Shown: positions 24,303 to 37,809 of the stretch, piece by piece
How positions within the stretch are numbered: the stretch's first letter is position 1
How the letters are laid out: each line of letters begins with the position of its first letter
Source: Spirodela intermedia
Taxonomy: Eukaryota > Streptophyta > Magnoliopsida > Alismatales > Araceae
DNA length: 64,000 nucleotides
Reading direction: 5' to 3'
Assembly: GCA_902729315.2 (NCBI GenBank)
Contig: LR746269.1
Coordinates: 4,867,501-4,931,500 of the forward strand
Notes under the pieces: model-generated
Told to the model about the DNA's origin: nothing
The model's database searches: none
Seen by the model: only the letters and a program-made list of their open reading frames with translations
Program-made: the position numbers and the translations under genes

Positions 24303-27022
24303 CTCTATCTATCTCTGTCTCTCCCCTCCTTTTCGTGTGAATCTCCACGCTAAATGCAGCGATCGATAAGCAAAATATATTTTAATAAAAAATAGCTTAT
24401 AATAATATAAAAATAGCATAGCAATCAGCAGTATGTTTTTAGTACAAAGAAAAACAAAAAGCTCCATAATATTATTCTTTTTTCACGAGTCGTCACATTT
24501 TCTAAAATTTATGGGATCAAAAATAAATTTTATTGCATTTAAAATTATTTAATAATGCTTTATCGTTTGAATAAATAATTATGAATTAATGTCTACCCCT
24601 TGAATAGTTCACTCGCGACCTTTAATAATTTGTAATTTGTCCGTGCTTCTCCCGGGGCGGAGCAAGTTGTCTCGCGCAGGAGGACAACGCTTTCCTACTT
24701 CTCCTTGTCGGCCGAGAAAAGGGTCGGTGGCTTTTCCCCATTTTTAAAGAAAGGTTTGGCGGGGGGTGGGCCCCGATTGATTAAATTGGTCTCACCGGTA
24801 CTCCGCAGGAACAGAATAAGAATCCCAACACGAGACCAGTAAATATCACGTGCAATGGGGCCCACGAGTCTTGTGGCGTCCTATTACGTGGACGGTAGAG
24901 ATTTTACAGATTCTCTTGAATGACCGCTCACGACGTTTCAGAGTATTTTTAGATTTTCTTTTTTTCTTTTTTTCTACTCAGAAACGTGTATTATTATTTT
25001 TAAATATATGTGGGGCCCATCCGGTACTCCCTCCATCCCCGGCTTCTTTCAAAAAGTGGAAACAGCCAAAACATGGGGGGCTACATTGATAATTACGTAA
25101 GTACCCCCTCATTCTCTGACAATGGCATATATTTCTCCCTCAATCAGCCCAAATAAATAATTTATTATACAATATAACCCTGAAAGTTTTGATTTCTGAA
25201 AGATTCCTCGTCTTCTCTCTCGCTCTCCCTTCTCGTACGTGTTAACAAACCCATTAGCAGGTTCATATACAAATAAAAAAGTCAGAGGCTCAAAAAGCCA
25301 TTGGTTTTTTAAATGGCAATGCAATTAAATCCTAAAAAATAGGTGAGCTAAAGAAAGCTGTTTTTATTTTTTAAATAAAGAATTCCTTCTGAGAGCAATT
25401 CATCGAGCAGGGGAAAGCGACAAGATTGACGACGTCAGCGCCGCGTTGAATGTTGACACCACGGCTCGTGAACGAATGCGTGGGCGGATTTTCTTCCTCG
25501 CGACCGATTCCTTGACGCAGACGGAAGCGCCGCTTCCCGTTGCGGGCGGCGGCGCCGCCGGTCAAGATCGCCTTTTCTTGGCGACATTTATCGGATGGGT
25601 TCTCTGCTTCGATGACGGCCACCGGGGTTTGACAAAACGCGGAATCCGACGTCGGGGGCTACCCGAGTCGATGGGCCGGACCGGGAGTATGACTACTTCA
25701 GCCCTGCAATTCCAGGCCCATTTTAGTACATGGGCCCAGTTCAATCATTTGAATTTACTGTAGAATTAGAGGGAGCGAGAGAGAGGGAGAGAGTCGCTGC
25801 CAGGGCAGAGATCAAAAGACGACCCTTTATTGGGCCCAATGCGCCAACCATTATTGGGCCTTTGCTATTAGAGCTTGATTACGTGGCCGGTGCATCGGGC
25901 CCAAGTAAAGTTTTCTTGGTTCTGGTCATCTCTCTCTCTCATACCATGTTGGAGTGTGGGCCCCAGTTACATTTTTGAAAATAAGAGTAAAAGCCGGTTG
26001 AAAAATGGTAGTTCTGGCCTCTGTGTGGAGTTAGAAGTCAGATGATGATGTCACGAGCCAGTCCTACGGACCACTCGGCAGAGCGGAATCTGTCAGTATT
26101 AGACGTCGCCGAGTTCGTAAAATGGGCCCCACCCCACCTAAAAGGCAACAGAATGATTGAAGTAGCGTCTGACGCGTGTCAGTGGGCCCCACCATGAACT
26201 CATGTTGAAAGCGACAGACCACCACTCTCTCACATGGAATTCCTTATCCGTCTAATGACTACAAAAAAATAGTATTTTACTGATCAACCCTCGGAAATGC
26301 GATCACTATATTTTTCGCCACAAGCATCAGCTTCTAAATATTTAAATAATTTATACCACTAAAAACGGCAACAAATAATATCAGTAAATATGAATATATA
26401 AGATAAATATTTACATGAATTATTTATACAATAAAAAATGTTGACTCCGATACAGAAGTAAAGCAAAGTAAATCATTTTTTTTACAGCTATAAGCAAAGA
26501 ATGAGGAGACGAGAAGGGCGGAACAGATTTATGGGCCTATAATAAAAAGCCCATTAAGAGCCTCTAGCAAAATGGTCATGATAGTTAATTACCTACGGCA
26601 TTAGTATGCTAAAGCACCACTCTAACAGTCTTTTTTCTTTGATGGTCTGATTAAAAAAAATCCCGGGCCGCGGTATGTTATTTTTGGGCCTTAAAGCATA
26701 GCCCAATAAGATATTTCTTCAGAGACGATACCCGCCCGAGTAATTACCACAGCATCGGCCCATTAAAGCAGGCCCGCAGTGGTAAAACTATTGGCAAACT
26801 TCTTCCTTTTCAGTTTTGTTATTCGTCTAGAAATACCAAACATCGGAAAAATTCACAAAATATTGGTGAAAAAATCATAAATCTGAAAAATATTAATTCA
26901 CCCCTTTATTAGGGAATAAGATCACCATCATAAGATGATTGGCCATGGGAATAATATATGATTAGTCTCAAATGAGGGTATTCACAAACCGTACCTCTTT
27001 TTATTCATCGAATGAAACTCCC

Positions 27023-27072
27023 CATATATGATATGATATGATATGATATGATATGATATGATATGATATGAT
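27023..27072 (+). repeat. (ATATG)n pentanucleotide microsatellite
   Basis: About ten perfect copies of a five-base unit (atatg) run from 27023 to 27072. Such length-variable arrays are useful as polymorphic markers. Confidence 0.95.
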
Positions 27073-28241
27073 GGGGGAGGCACCTGGTATGAATAGCTCC
27101 TGCAGTCTGCGGCAATTGCACCAGCTGAGGCATCCTGCAATGAATCCCTGACGCTTGCATCCACTTCCCAAAATCCCTCTCCGTTCAAATATTACAAGAA
27201 AATCTCAAGCTGATGCATTTGGACGCATTTATGTCAGTAACTGAGTCATTATGCTAGCAATGAAAGTAGCTAGATGAACCCAAGTCTGGGTCATTTATGT
27301 AAGCTACATTACTGGCAGAGAGGGGGGAAATCTTCTCAATGCGACTGGATTCCTCAATGCAGGAAGAGATAAATGCCTAGTTTTCTGCCTGGTTGGAAGG
27401 AAATCCCACGAAGGTGATGACCAAGGAGTTCACTATAATGTCAGGGACAAACCTTGACAGAGCTCAGGGGCTTGACTTCCATAACCAGCTCAAATGGAAG
27501 AAAAAAGGGAACATGCAGTAAAGAGAAATCTCCGTGGCCTTTGTCAACTGCTAAACAGCTTCCCAAAAGGGCATCTGAATCAATGCCACCTTTCCAGCCA
27601 GTATGGCCGTTGCCACATTCCAAACAATGATTAATTTCTTACAAATACTTGATTAGATATACCTTTATGTCTAAATAAAGAAGCGTCTGACTTTCATTCA
27701 AAATGACGTTCAGAGAACCCCAATGTGGGCCAATCGTACCTCTCGTTGACAAGGATGTTTGCAGCATTCAGTAACAGTAAGCATGATTTTTTTATATTTA
27801 TCTCTGACTGTTCATAGTGAGTTGGTTTCAAAGAAGCTTTTGACCACAAAACCGCGATTGGAAAGACAAGGGCGGAGCAGCAAGCATGATACAAATTCAG
27901 AAAGTACTGTTGGAATACTAAACTCAAAAAGGCTTGTATCAAAACATAAGTGATATATTACACTGTGACAAGTCGTAGAAATCTTAAATGCTCTTAATTA
28001 AGATAAGCACATGAAGCATCGGCAGTAATACCACATGATCACCAACGAAGCACTAAGAGGATGGTAAGAAGATGCTAATGATGATAACACTATTACACCC
28101 TCGACTATAAGATATCTGTCAGAAGAAAATCTGTACATCGTGAGGTAGCCACGCATTGGTTTTTCAACTGCTACAAGGGATGGTGACCAGTTAAGTTGAG
28201 TCGTTGGCTCCATGTAGGATGGCATGCCCAACCAAAACAGC

Positions 28242-31200
28242 TCAAAAGAATTTACCATACTCTGGAGGAGGCTGGTCCCAAACTTCCATGAAGCCTGCAA
28301 AGAGACAACAAGAAATAATAATAAGCATATGGTAAAGAGAAAATGTAAATGGTCATATCTGGGCTCTTGCACAGAGTAAATTTTAGTTTTATTTTCCGAG
28401 GAGAAATATTGAAATTACAGCTAGATCCATGCCAAATCCATCATTCCATCTCAAAATTAAAACAAAATGTGATATGAATTTTCCGCAGGATGTTATTGAT
28501 TATTATTATTTTTTATTTGAAGGTGTGCCGAGAATAAGAAGACATCATTAAGCACATGAAAATATAGGCAGTTAGAAATATATAAGTTAAATAAACAGAC
28601 GAAACCACATAAAAAAATAAAAAAAACCGAGATTTACGAAATGAGCCAAATGAAATGCTGCATACTTATTTCGCCATAAGTAACGTATAGTGAATCTTCA
28701 ACACCAGGAATTCCCTGAAAGAGGAAATGCAGCCCAAATTCCAACGTCATGATCATCATACAGGCAAAAGGATGCAAGACTATTCAACATATCTACATCC
28801 TGATAAAAGAAAAAACCACGGGAATGAAGATGTAAAACCCGAGTAATCAATTATACTGACAATGTCACCATACCTCTGCACCATGAAAGGGAATTCCAGC
28901 CTGCAAATTGCTGATGTCACCTTGTACAGATGAACAGCCCGCCATATCATTTCCTAGAAACTCAGAAATCGTAAGATCATACCCATCCGGAATTTCAGGG
29001 AGATCAACATTGTGCACTGCGTGATTCAAAAGATTTTCCAGATTTCGATACTCAGGATCGTCAATCCTGTACCACGAAGCAAAGAGGTTTGGCCTTAGTT
29101 GATCAACGAAGATAAGATGATTACTCAGTAGAACATCCGCAAAATGACATTTAGGTGACAGTATGGTGTCAAGTCGATGTTTTTTCCCGCAGTGAAATAA
29201 ATGAGACAATAGTTCAAGGACAAAGCAATAAAAATAAGGTCATGACTTACTCTGTTTTCGAGGTATCACATGCAATGATCTGAAGAGGAGAATCTTCCAA
29301 ATCAATCACCGTGATATCTTTGTCCTCCACACTTGAATGGTGTGTGTATCCATCTGTGTCACTACACCTCTTACCTATCAATAGGCCAAAGTCCATAGGC
29401 AGGTCATTCTCAGATAACGGAGGAGCAGAAGTGGAAGCAATATGATCTGGGACAGGATCGTCGGGGATATTGTTTGCATCAGGTGCTCCCACAAGATTAA
29501 GATCGCATATTTTGAAAGAGCTTGACTCAAGCTGTCCTTCATTTTCCAACTTATTAACAGAATCAGCAACAGCAGTTGGAAGTGAATCTCCATTGTTTAA
29601 CTGCTCCTCTTCCAGAGCACCACCCATTTCATGATCAGGCAAGAGCTCCAATCGTTTTGCAGTTGGACTATGCAAGCTTTTGTCCGCCTGGGAGCATTCT
29701 CGTGGCCTTTTCAGCCCCTCCCTCTTCAAATGCTCAGGAAGACCATCGATTCCAGTATCAAATAACTTTGTGGATAACTGAAAGCTGTTCTGACTCTGAC
29801 TCCTCTCTTGCTGCTGGTGTGCAAAATATGACATCTTTGGGAGTGAGACTGACCTCGTGCACCTACCCTCCATACTGGACATCAGATCATGCCCCAGAGA
29901 ATTATCTACCAACCTTGCAGAGAGAGACCTGGAAATTTCACGCACCTGGACATTCGAGCTCCGAGACAGCTCACAAGTTGAATCATTCAAAGTGGTCGAT
30001 TCAGAGACTTCGGAAGCTAACTCTCCTGAACATGGAGACTGCTCAGTAACTGCATCATTTTGAGGGCTGAGTCCAGGAATCCTTTCTGGTTTGGCCCCAA
30101 GTTCTCCTTCACCTGAAGCTTCCCCGTCAATCTTCTCCACCTCGTCTGTACTCAATGCCTTATCCAGTTTTAGGTTTCGATTGGGCACTAAAGATCGAGG
30201 CTTGGTGGGCACCTTTGCAAAGCCACAGAGACTTAGCAAATTGATCCCGGCTTCTCCACAGTTGTCAGCCTGCTTGTCCTCGGTGGCAGGACAGGGTGGA
30301 GCCGCTGCATCCTCCGCTTCGACCTGTAAACCATTCTTTTTATCTGTTTCACCGCATGCACTGACATCGACACTATCCTTCACCTTTTCCGCCTCTGCAA
30401 TTTCCAAATCCGAGACTCCAGCATCATCCGGCATTCTTTTCAGACTCTCTTCAGCTTCAATAGCCTGATCTGCCTTCGCTTCAGAATCCGCCGTGGCTCG
30501 CAGGCCACTGTCATCAGCAAGCTTGCGGCTCTCCGGTTCTGATTCCGATTCATCTGTCGATTCACTCTTCGAAACCAAAGACAACTCGTCCGTCGCCATG
30601 GCTCTCGCGGCTTCCCCGCCACCACGGCCACTGTCCTCAAAAACTGGTCGCCGATCTGAATCATCGCCCTCCACGGCCTCATAGAATCCCCTGTTTCTCT
30701 CCGGCCAGCGCGCTCCCCGATCGAAGTCGTCACCGTACACGGCATCCGAATAACCCTGGTCCCTCTCAGGCCACGAGTCCGCCCATCCTCCGCTTCTCCC
30801 ATTCTCCCGCCCCCAGTCGGACCCTTGACGACTGTATGATCCATTCCCATGGCGCCGCCTGCCTCCTCTGCCCTTATGATTCCTCGGCTCAAATCCCACA
30901 TCCTCCTCGTCGAATCTCCTCCGCCCAAGCCGTGCGAGCGCCGACGTCCTTCCGATCTCGCCGCCCTCCCCGTTCGGCCAAGACCTCACCGACGCCGTTT
31001 GCAGCGGCAGGGAGCTAGCCGGGAGCAACCCCTTAGCCACAAGGTACTCCGCCGCCAGCCGGCCCGCCTCCAGCATAACATCGATCCGGCGCTGCGGCAA
31101 GGGAGGCGGAGGCCGCACAGCATACAACGACGCCTTGCCCCGCCCGCTCCGCCGGTACCCACCTCCGCGGCCAAAGCTCCGGTATCCAGCCTGAGACGCG

Positions 31201-31253
31201 CCAACTCCCCCTGGCCCCAACCGATCGCCAGGGTTCCGGTGCTTCCCCTGCAT
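28242..31253 (-). CDS. At4g26450-like plant protein of unknown function
   Basis: Four exons join in phase: 31253-29251, 29066-28874, 28714-28666, 28294-28242 (stop TGA), encoding about 765 residues. The family is known from Arabidopsis as an uncharacterised protein. Visible parts are an N-terminal Gly/Arg-rich stretch (RSFGRGGGYRRSGRGKASL), a conserved short helix IDVMLEAGRLAAEYLVAKGL near residues 57-76, Arg/Gly/Asp-rich low-complexity sequence, a long acidic Ser-rich middle, and a conserved C-terminus with LPEIPDGYDLTISEFLGNDM, GIPGVEDSLYVTYGE and the end GFMEVWDQPPPEYGKFF-like (here SFMEVWDQPPPEYGKFF). The RGG-like N-terminus hints at RNA binding, but that is inference. The gene is divergent from SRP receptor alpha. 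Confidence 0.85.
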
Positions 31254-32740
31254 TTTCTCCTCCGCAAATCACTCCTTATCGGGCTTTCCAGGGATCTCTC
31301 ACTGATCTTCCACCGGAAAAATCACAGAAACTAACAGGCAACACCGACCCCCGGGAGCACCGCTCGGCTTCGTCCATGGAGATCCCTGCTCGAGAATTCA
31401 TTTCCGGATCGCCTCGGGCTCGTCAATACAACATCCGCGCTCGTCCTCCTCGCCATCCGTCCACCGAAAATTCCCCAGAAGAGCAAATCCGCAGCTAGTT
31501 AGGCAAGACTAGGGTTAGGGTTTCCTCCTCGCGCCCACAGTCTCGATCCTTCCTCTGGTTTTCCTTCGCGATGTGTTCTCTTTTCTCCTCTTTCTTCTGT
31601 CGACGTCTGCAGAGAGAGGGTGGGCGTCCGTTCAAGGGAGCGGGGAGATAAAACAGTCTGGTTATGGTCACCGCCTTCTCCTCCCGGGTGATTGGGGGAG
31701 ATCTATCAGAGAAATCTTGGCCGTTGATTTTAGACCCAACGGCCGGAGTATGTTGACTCTCGAGGTAGGTAGTCCTTCTTACGGGAACTGGGCCCGAAGA
31801 GAGGCTGCGATGGCGGGCTAGCCCGAGGCCGTTTTTCTGTATTCAGATAGAGAGAGAAAAATAAAGAAATTACAACAAGTTATAACAAATTTATAATACT
31901 CGTGTACGGTCCCAAGTGTTGACTTTACGTGATCGCCGTTGATCGGCACAGCAAGGTCGGTACACGTGGTCAACCCATGGGGGTGCGAGGCATTATGTGC
32001 ATTAGTGCGGGTGAATGATCACGTTGACTTATCAACAGAACATATTATTGTTTTTATTGGGATGACTCGCGCTTTGATTGATGATGGGTCAAAACTCATC
32101 GTCGTCTTTAAATGGCAGGTCATTTAAATGACGGTAGAAATGTCAGTAAAAAAATATTTTTTATTGAAAATTATGATATAATGTGGGATAAAATCTGTCT
32201 ATTTTGCGTGATTTACGTGGATATATTGGAATACTGTTCTAAAAATGGCTTATTTGAAGTATATTTTTTCGTTATAATTATGAGGGAATAATCGGTCCTC
32301 TTAACACGTGGCGAGCGAGGAGAGAAACTTCCTGTTCGGGGTTTCAATATATTCGAAGCCGTGTGGGTCCCACTTAGGCGGTCTGGTCACGGCGGACCGA
32401 GGCGTTTTCCCTGTCCGATCCCGTTACCGCCCTATAAACAATCCCGTCAAACCTCCCCATCTACCAAACCGCTCGATCTCTCCTCCGCCCCCGCCCGTCC
32501 CAATTTATTTTTTCAGTTTCTAGGGTTTCCTCGGTCAACGAAGACGGTGAGTATCGTCGATCCGATCTGTTGTTTTAACGGAATTCTCGATCTGATAATG
32601 GGGATTTTCGTCGATTTCGTGTGTTGATTCTGCGGGTGTGGAATTTTTGTTGGTGTTGGGTGCGAATTAGGAGAGATTGTTATTTGATCTGATCGCAGGG
32701 CGGCTTGTTTGTGCAGGTGTGAATTAGGGATTCTACAGAG
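31254..32740. promoter_or_regulatory. Divergent promoter between the At4g26450-like gene and SRP receptor alpha
   Basis: The two genes are head-to-head across 1.49 kb. A telo-box-like agggttagggttt word lies at about 31510 on the At4g26450-like side. On the SRP receptor side a TATAAA lies at 32434-32439, followed about 100 bp later by a donor at 32547 (aagacg then gtgagt) and an acceptor AG at 32715-32716, which would make a 170-bp 5' UTR intron. Between about 31.85 and 32.3 kb the DNA is AT-rich without visible genes. Confidence 0.55.
32434..32439 (+). promoter_or_regulatory. TATA box of the SRP receptor alpha gene
   Basis: A TATAAA in the context ccctataaacaatcc lies about 110 bp upstream of the inferred 5' UTR intron donor. 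Position and context fit a core promoter. Confidence 0.5.
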
Positions 32741-35700
32741 ATGTTGGAGGAACTCCTGATCTTCACCCGGGGCGGGCTGATCCTTTGGACGTGCAAGGAG
32801 CTCGGAAACGCACTTAAGGGTTCTCCGATCGACACGCTGATCCGATCTTGTCTCCTCGAGGAGAGATCCGCCGATGCGTCCTACGACTATGAGGCTCCTA
32901 GCGCCGGCGCCGCGTACACGCTCAAGTGGACATTCCACAACGAGCTTAACCTCGTCTTCGTCGCCGTGTATCAGCGCATCCTCCGCCTCCTTTATGTCGA
33001 TGACCTCCTCGCCGCTGTGAAGCGCGAGTTCGCCGCCATATACGATCCCCGAAGCGTGGTTTATGACGATTTTGATGGGATATTCCGGCAGCTCCAGAAG
33101 GAAGCGGAGGCACGGGCAGAGGAAATGAGGAAGCTGAAGCAGGTTACGGCCAGGGGTTCGGGAAACACCACGATAAAGAAACAAGGGCAGCTTGCCGGTC
33201 ATAAGGTTAGTCAGAGGAGCAGCAGTGACAGTGGCTCGGGGAAGGACGACGCTGATGGAAATTTGGTTAAAGCCAATGGAATGGTGAATGGTAATCACCG
33301 TGTGAGCATGAACGGGATCAAAGAGTCCCGTGCCCCCGGCGGTATGGTGAAAACTGACGAGAGTTCCGATGGGGGGGCTTTTGATGTAAATAAGTTACAG
33401 AAGTTGCGTTCTAAAGGTGTCAAGAAAACAAATACAGTCGTAGGTAAGGTTCCAAAAGCGGAGCCAAAGAAGGCGACGAAGAAAAACAGAGTTTGGGATG
33501 ATTCACCTTCCGAGTCACAGCTGGATTTTACTGATCCGGGAGATCAGAGAGAGGAGGGGGAAGGAGAAGTTGTTGCAGCAGTCCAGGGTGAAAGCATGAT
33601 GGACAAGGAGGAAGAGCTGAGCAGTGATAGTGATGATGAGGTGGATGAGGTACGCGAAAATACTCAGCCAAGCTCAAAGAAGGGCTGGTTCACATCAGTT
33701 CTGCAGAGGTACGAGTCTTCCTTATTTAATGGTTCCTTTGTCAATGTATTCCTATGGTTTTCATGGCGACATCTGGGGTCTGCTTTGGGAACGAGGTTCT
33801 AGATGAGGACGGGGCCTTTGGGTCCTATGGTTTGGAACCCAAGCTCAAAATGCCTTGCCTTGCTCAACTTGGGGAAACCATTGTCGCATTGTTTGTCACT
33901 TTCACTGCCTCGTCTGGGGTCCTACTTGACGAATATTAAAAGGGATTAACAAATAATGTTCTTAGTTACATGATGGGTCATTGCAGACAAACATCACAGA
34001 AAGCAGATTATTAGAAGCAAGCTCACAAATAAGGATGCATTTGTTTTTTCCAATTTGTATGTTTTTGAATCGCTCGTGCATACAATGAATAAAATTAGAT
34101 CGGGATAGTTTGATGTGGTAGTAAACGTAGATGTCTGCAAATCACGATACTAAATGGGATCTTTGCTTAGCCGGGGATGCTTTTTACAAAGCAGTAAGCC
34201 GGGCAATTTTGCTTTTTCTATGCTGCCACAGATGTTATAACCTCGGATGTATGCAAGTGCGTTTTCTCTATGCTGATCGAATGCCTAAACTCTCTTCCTA
34301 GTTTTGGAAATCAGTTCAAAACAGATATTATTCTTTCTTCCTACACTAGACTAGTCTCGTGCAATTCTTTCATCTGATTCTATTAGTGCTTGCTTCGATT
34401 GCCAACCTTTGTTCTACTTTGTGTTTCTTTCAGCATATCTGGAAACACTGTGTTGGAGAAGTCGGATTTGAAGCCGGCGTTGAAGGCTCTGAAGGATCGG
34501 CTGATGACCAAGAATGTGGTATGTGCAATGCTCACTCCGCACCTTTTCTTCCTGCAGAATTGTAAACCCACTGAGTTGATCAAGTCTGACGAATTCTCGC
34601 CTCACAACGTTTTTAGGCTGAAGAAATTGCCGAGAAGCTTTGTGAATCTGTGGCAGCTAGTCTTGAAGGCAAAAAGCTCGGATCATTCACTAGAATCTCA
34701 TCTACTGTTCATGTAAATATCGCCCCTCCCCCCCCCCCCCCCCCTTTATCTCTCCCTTGGTTTCGTATCGTCCACAGACATGCATAAAAAGGTCAACCTT
34801 CTAGAGCCGTTACCCCTGTAACATCATCTGGCTGTGGCTGCAGACGGCCATGGAAGAGGCACTCCTCCGGATCTTGACTCCCAAGCGGTCCATCGACATC
34901 CTGAGGGATGTCCACGTCGCCAAGGATCAAGGGAAACCCTACGTCATCGTCTTTGTTGGGGTGAATGGCGTCGGGAAATCCACCAATCTTGCCAAGGTAT
35001 ATGCATATTTTAAGAAAAGTCCATTTAGTTATCTCATTCCGCGTCATTTCTCTTGGATTGAAGTAATAACATTTTCCTCTCTATTTTTCTAGGTGGCGTA
35101 CTGGCTTCAGCAGCACGAGCTCAAGGTGATGATGGCCGCATGTGACACTTTCCGGTCTGGCGCTGTGGAGCAGCTCCGCACTCATGCCCGCAGGCTCCAG
35201 GTATCCCTCATCACTCTGGAAGAATTTCCCAAATGTGGCATCTTTTTAGTCTACGAACCCCTACTTTTCTTGCTAAACCCGTGATCCATTCGGGGTCAGA
35301 TTCTTAAGATGGGCATCTAAGAAAAAAGTTGACTTGACTTGCTTGCCGTGGTGGGATAAGATTGCCATTTTCGTCTTCTGTGACTTGGGGAAGATTTACC
35401 AAGATGGCATGAACTCGAGATTTCCTAGGATTTCCCAAGATGGGAACCCTCCTTTCCACGCCCTTGAGAATTTCTTGAGATGTAGTTTTTTCATGTGGCT
35501 GCTGCATCGGGAGAATTGGAAAGTTCTTCCTCTGATCCTCTCATATATTCCCCCCTTTGAAATTTTCTGGTAAAATGGTTCAAATGGTGGATGCTTCACA
35601 ATCCTCTACGTGGCTACATCGTAGACACCGGAAGATACTCCCTACCTCGATTTCCTTTCCTCCCTGTCTTTTCTATGGGTTGAAAACGTGAGGAAAAGAC

Positions 35701-36466
35701 ACCTTATGCTCTTTTTCTCAGGTGCCGATATTCGAGAAGGGGTACGAGAAGGACCCGGCGATTGTGGCGAAGGAGGCGATCCAGGAGGCCGCTCGCAACC
35801 ACTCCGATGTTGTTCTCGTTGACACCGCCGGCCGGATGCAGGTCAACCCCCTCCTCGTCCGTAAAGGGGAGTCAACCATTTTTGTTCCTGTCTTTGGTTG
35901 ACTTTCTGAGGCGTGGGAATCTTTCAGGACAACGAGCCGCTGATGAGGGCGCTCTCAAAGCTCATCAACCTCAATCAGCCGGACCTCGTGCTCTTTGTCG
36001 GGGAGGCCCTTGTCGGGAACGATGCTGTTGACCAGCTGACCAAGTTTGACCAGGTGCTCATTTCCCTCCCACCCCCTCCTTTTTAAAATAAATAAATAAA
36101 TTGCAACATGACTGGATTTATTGCCACGTGGCATGTTATCCTTGATCTGATGGTTGGGATGAATCGCAGAAACTAGCGGACCTTTCGATGACTCCCAATG
36201 CCAGGCTTATCGATGGGATCCTGCTCACCAAATTCGACACCATTGACGACAAGGTAAGCGCCCGCGTTGACTTTATCTCCACCCGGTCAACCATCTCTCT
36301 TGGGGTGATGATTGCTCACATCTGGATCGGGGTGATGTAGGTTGGGGCCGCTCTTTCCATGGTCTACATCTCCGGCTCGCCGGTCATGTTTGTCGGCTGC
36401 GGGCAGTCCTACGCGGATCTCAAGAAGCTCAACGTCAAGTCCATCGTCAAGACGCTCCTCAAGTAG
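32741..36466 (+). CDS. SRPRA: Signal recognition particle receptor subunit alpha (SR-alpha)
   Basis: Nine exons join in phase: 32741-33708, 34434-34518, 34617-34712, 34844-34996, 35093-35200, 35722-35841, 35928-36053, 36170-36253, 36341-36466, encoding 621 residues. The protein is the GTPase at the ER membrane that receives SRP-ribosome complexes. The N-terminal SRX longin-like domain ([20 protein letters not shown], about residues 1-130) binds SR-beta. A charged linker follows. The NG domain has the G1 loop GVNGVGKST (about 422-430), the [16 protein letters not shown] insertion-box region, G3 DTAGR (about 504-508), [16 protein letters not shown]4 TKFD (about 572-575) and the closing [13 protein letters not shown]. 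Length is close to the Arabidopsis protein (about 630). All key GTPase motifs are intact. Confidence 0.97.
34728..34744 (+). repeat. Poly-C run in SR-alpha intron 3
   Basis: Seventeen C residues in a row lie just after the exon 3 donor. Runs like this are often miscounted in assemblies; here the intron location makes it harmless. Confidence 0.9.
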
Positions 36467-37809
36467 TGTGACGTCATCTGCTGACGTGGTGTTATGCTGT
36501 GAGTGTGCCCTCCGTACTCTACCCGATGTGTACCCCCCCACTACCCTCTGACCTAAGTGTTTGACTTTGGAAGTTGAATCATTTACCGCTGATCAAGTGA
36601 CTCTGTCCTTATACCGCCTGGTCTTTTCCTCGAGTCAATAACCACTTACAGTCCAATGAGAACAGACAGCCGTACTATTACTGTGGGGCCGGGGGGCTTC
36701 AAAGCACATTGGCGATGATAGATCTCGTCTGATCCTTGATCAGGTGAGCAAGAAAGTAGAATGGTGGGGTCTACTCTCTTTTTTTTTTTGGGTAGAACTA
36801 ATTCTGCTACAAGAAATTGAGCACTTCCATGGCCAACATCTAAATTGTGAAAGAAGTTACAGGGGTATCTCAAGAACAGGCTATTACTAAAATGGGTCCT
36901 AAGGAAGCTATCTAGCATTTTTGGAAGAGGAGTCTAGGATTAGAACATCAAAAAATCCATCACAAGGTGAAGGATTGAAGTTATCTGGTTTTCAACGTTG
37001 ACTTTGAGAAGGTTTATAAAGAAGCAATAAATCTTTGTCTGAAAATTTTGATTTATACGATGACATAGAATTGGGCTGTAAAATAAAAGTCAAATCAAGA
37101 ACATTTGAAGTGAGAACATGCTGATGGGCGTGAATCATTCTTCTAAATGTTTTTTTTAGAACCTACTTTTGATCCTACATTGTCACTTAAGATGGATCCA
37201 TAATTGTGTACATCAGCTACTGCCCTCATTTAATGAATTGAGGTTGAGGATAATCTTATGAATTAATACTTTGAAGCATGTGGAAGAGATTATAATAAAA
37301 TGATGAGTTAATAGAGAAACTACAAAGTAATTAAAGCAGACAATTTTTTTTCTATAAAGATATGCAGCAAGATGATGATTTTGTCATAAAATGATTTTGA
37401 GCATGATTTTGGCCAATTAGGGAAATGTCTAGGGAAGAAGTTGTTGTTAATTGTTGTATTCTTGATTTTGATGACCCTAAGATCATATTGGTACTCAATA
37501 ATTGCGTCCAATAAAATAAACATAAATTTATTGCAACAAGTTCAATAAAACACAAAAAAAAGTATTCATAGTGCAAAATGGATTCATCAATCAATTCAAA
37601 CCATAGAGAGATGTGAACGAGGATAAATTGGTGAGGTAAAACATCACAAATTTGACTGATATCTGTTATCATAAAAAATGTTGAGAATCTTAAAACATTA
37701 TAAACAAATACTAGAGTTTAGTAATTAATAACATTTATAGAATTCTTAAAGTAGAAGAACATAAATCATAAGGCTTGATAGATATGCATACTCTTCTCAA
37801 TCAAAAGAT
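36467..37809. other. SR-alpha 3' flank and AT-rich intergenic DNA
   Basis: The first few hundred bases should be the SR-alpha 3' UTR. From about 36.9 kb the sequence becomes strongly AT-rich up to the LTR boundary at 37810. Short minus-strand frames here show no domain. Confidence 0.5.

Larger units (their letters stand above)
22738..28241. other. HAP8 5' region and AT-rich intergenic DNA
   Basis: From 22738 to about 24.3 kb the DNA is GA-rich on the + strand and probably holds the promoter and 5' UTR of the HAP8-like gene, with GA tracts near 23228, 23543 and 24015 and a TA tract at 24286-24302. From 24.3 to 27 kb it is AT-rich with scattered GGGCCC words and no recognised gene. From 27 to 28.2 kb it holds a pentanucleotide array and the likely 3' UTR of the At4g26450-like gene. 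A short minus-strand frame at about 27190-27085 looks exon-like but stands alone. Confidence 0.5.

Noticed and set aside
25371-25978. Several frames of 60-105 residues in the HAP8 to At4g26450-like interval
   Set aside because: Overlapping frames on both strands, no domain, and no exon-like splice context.
34850-35092. Frame running from SR-alpha exon 4 into intron 4
   Set aside because: The conserved protein continues from LAK directly to VAYWLQQHE, using the exon edges 34996 and 35093.
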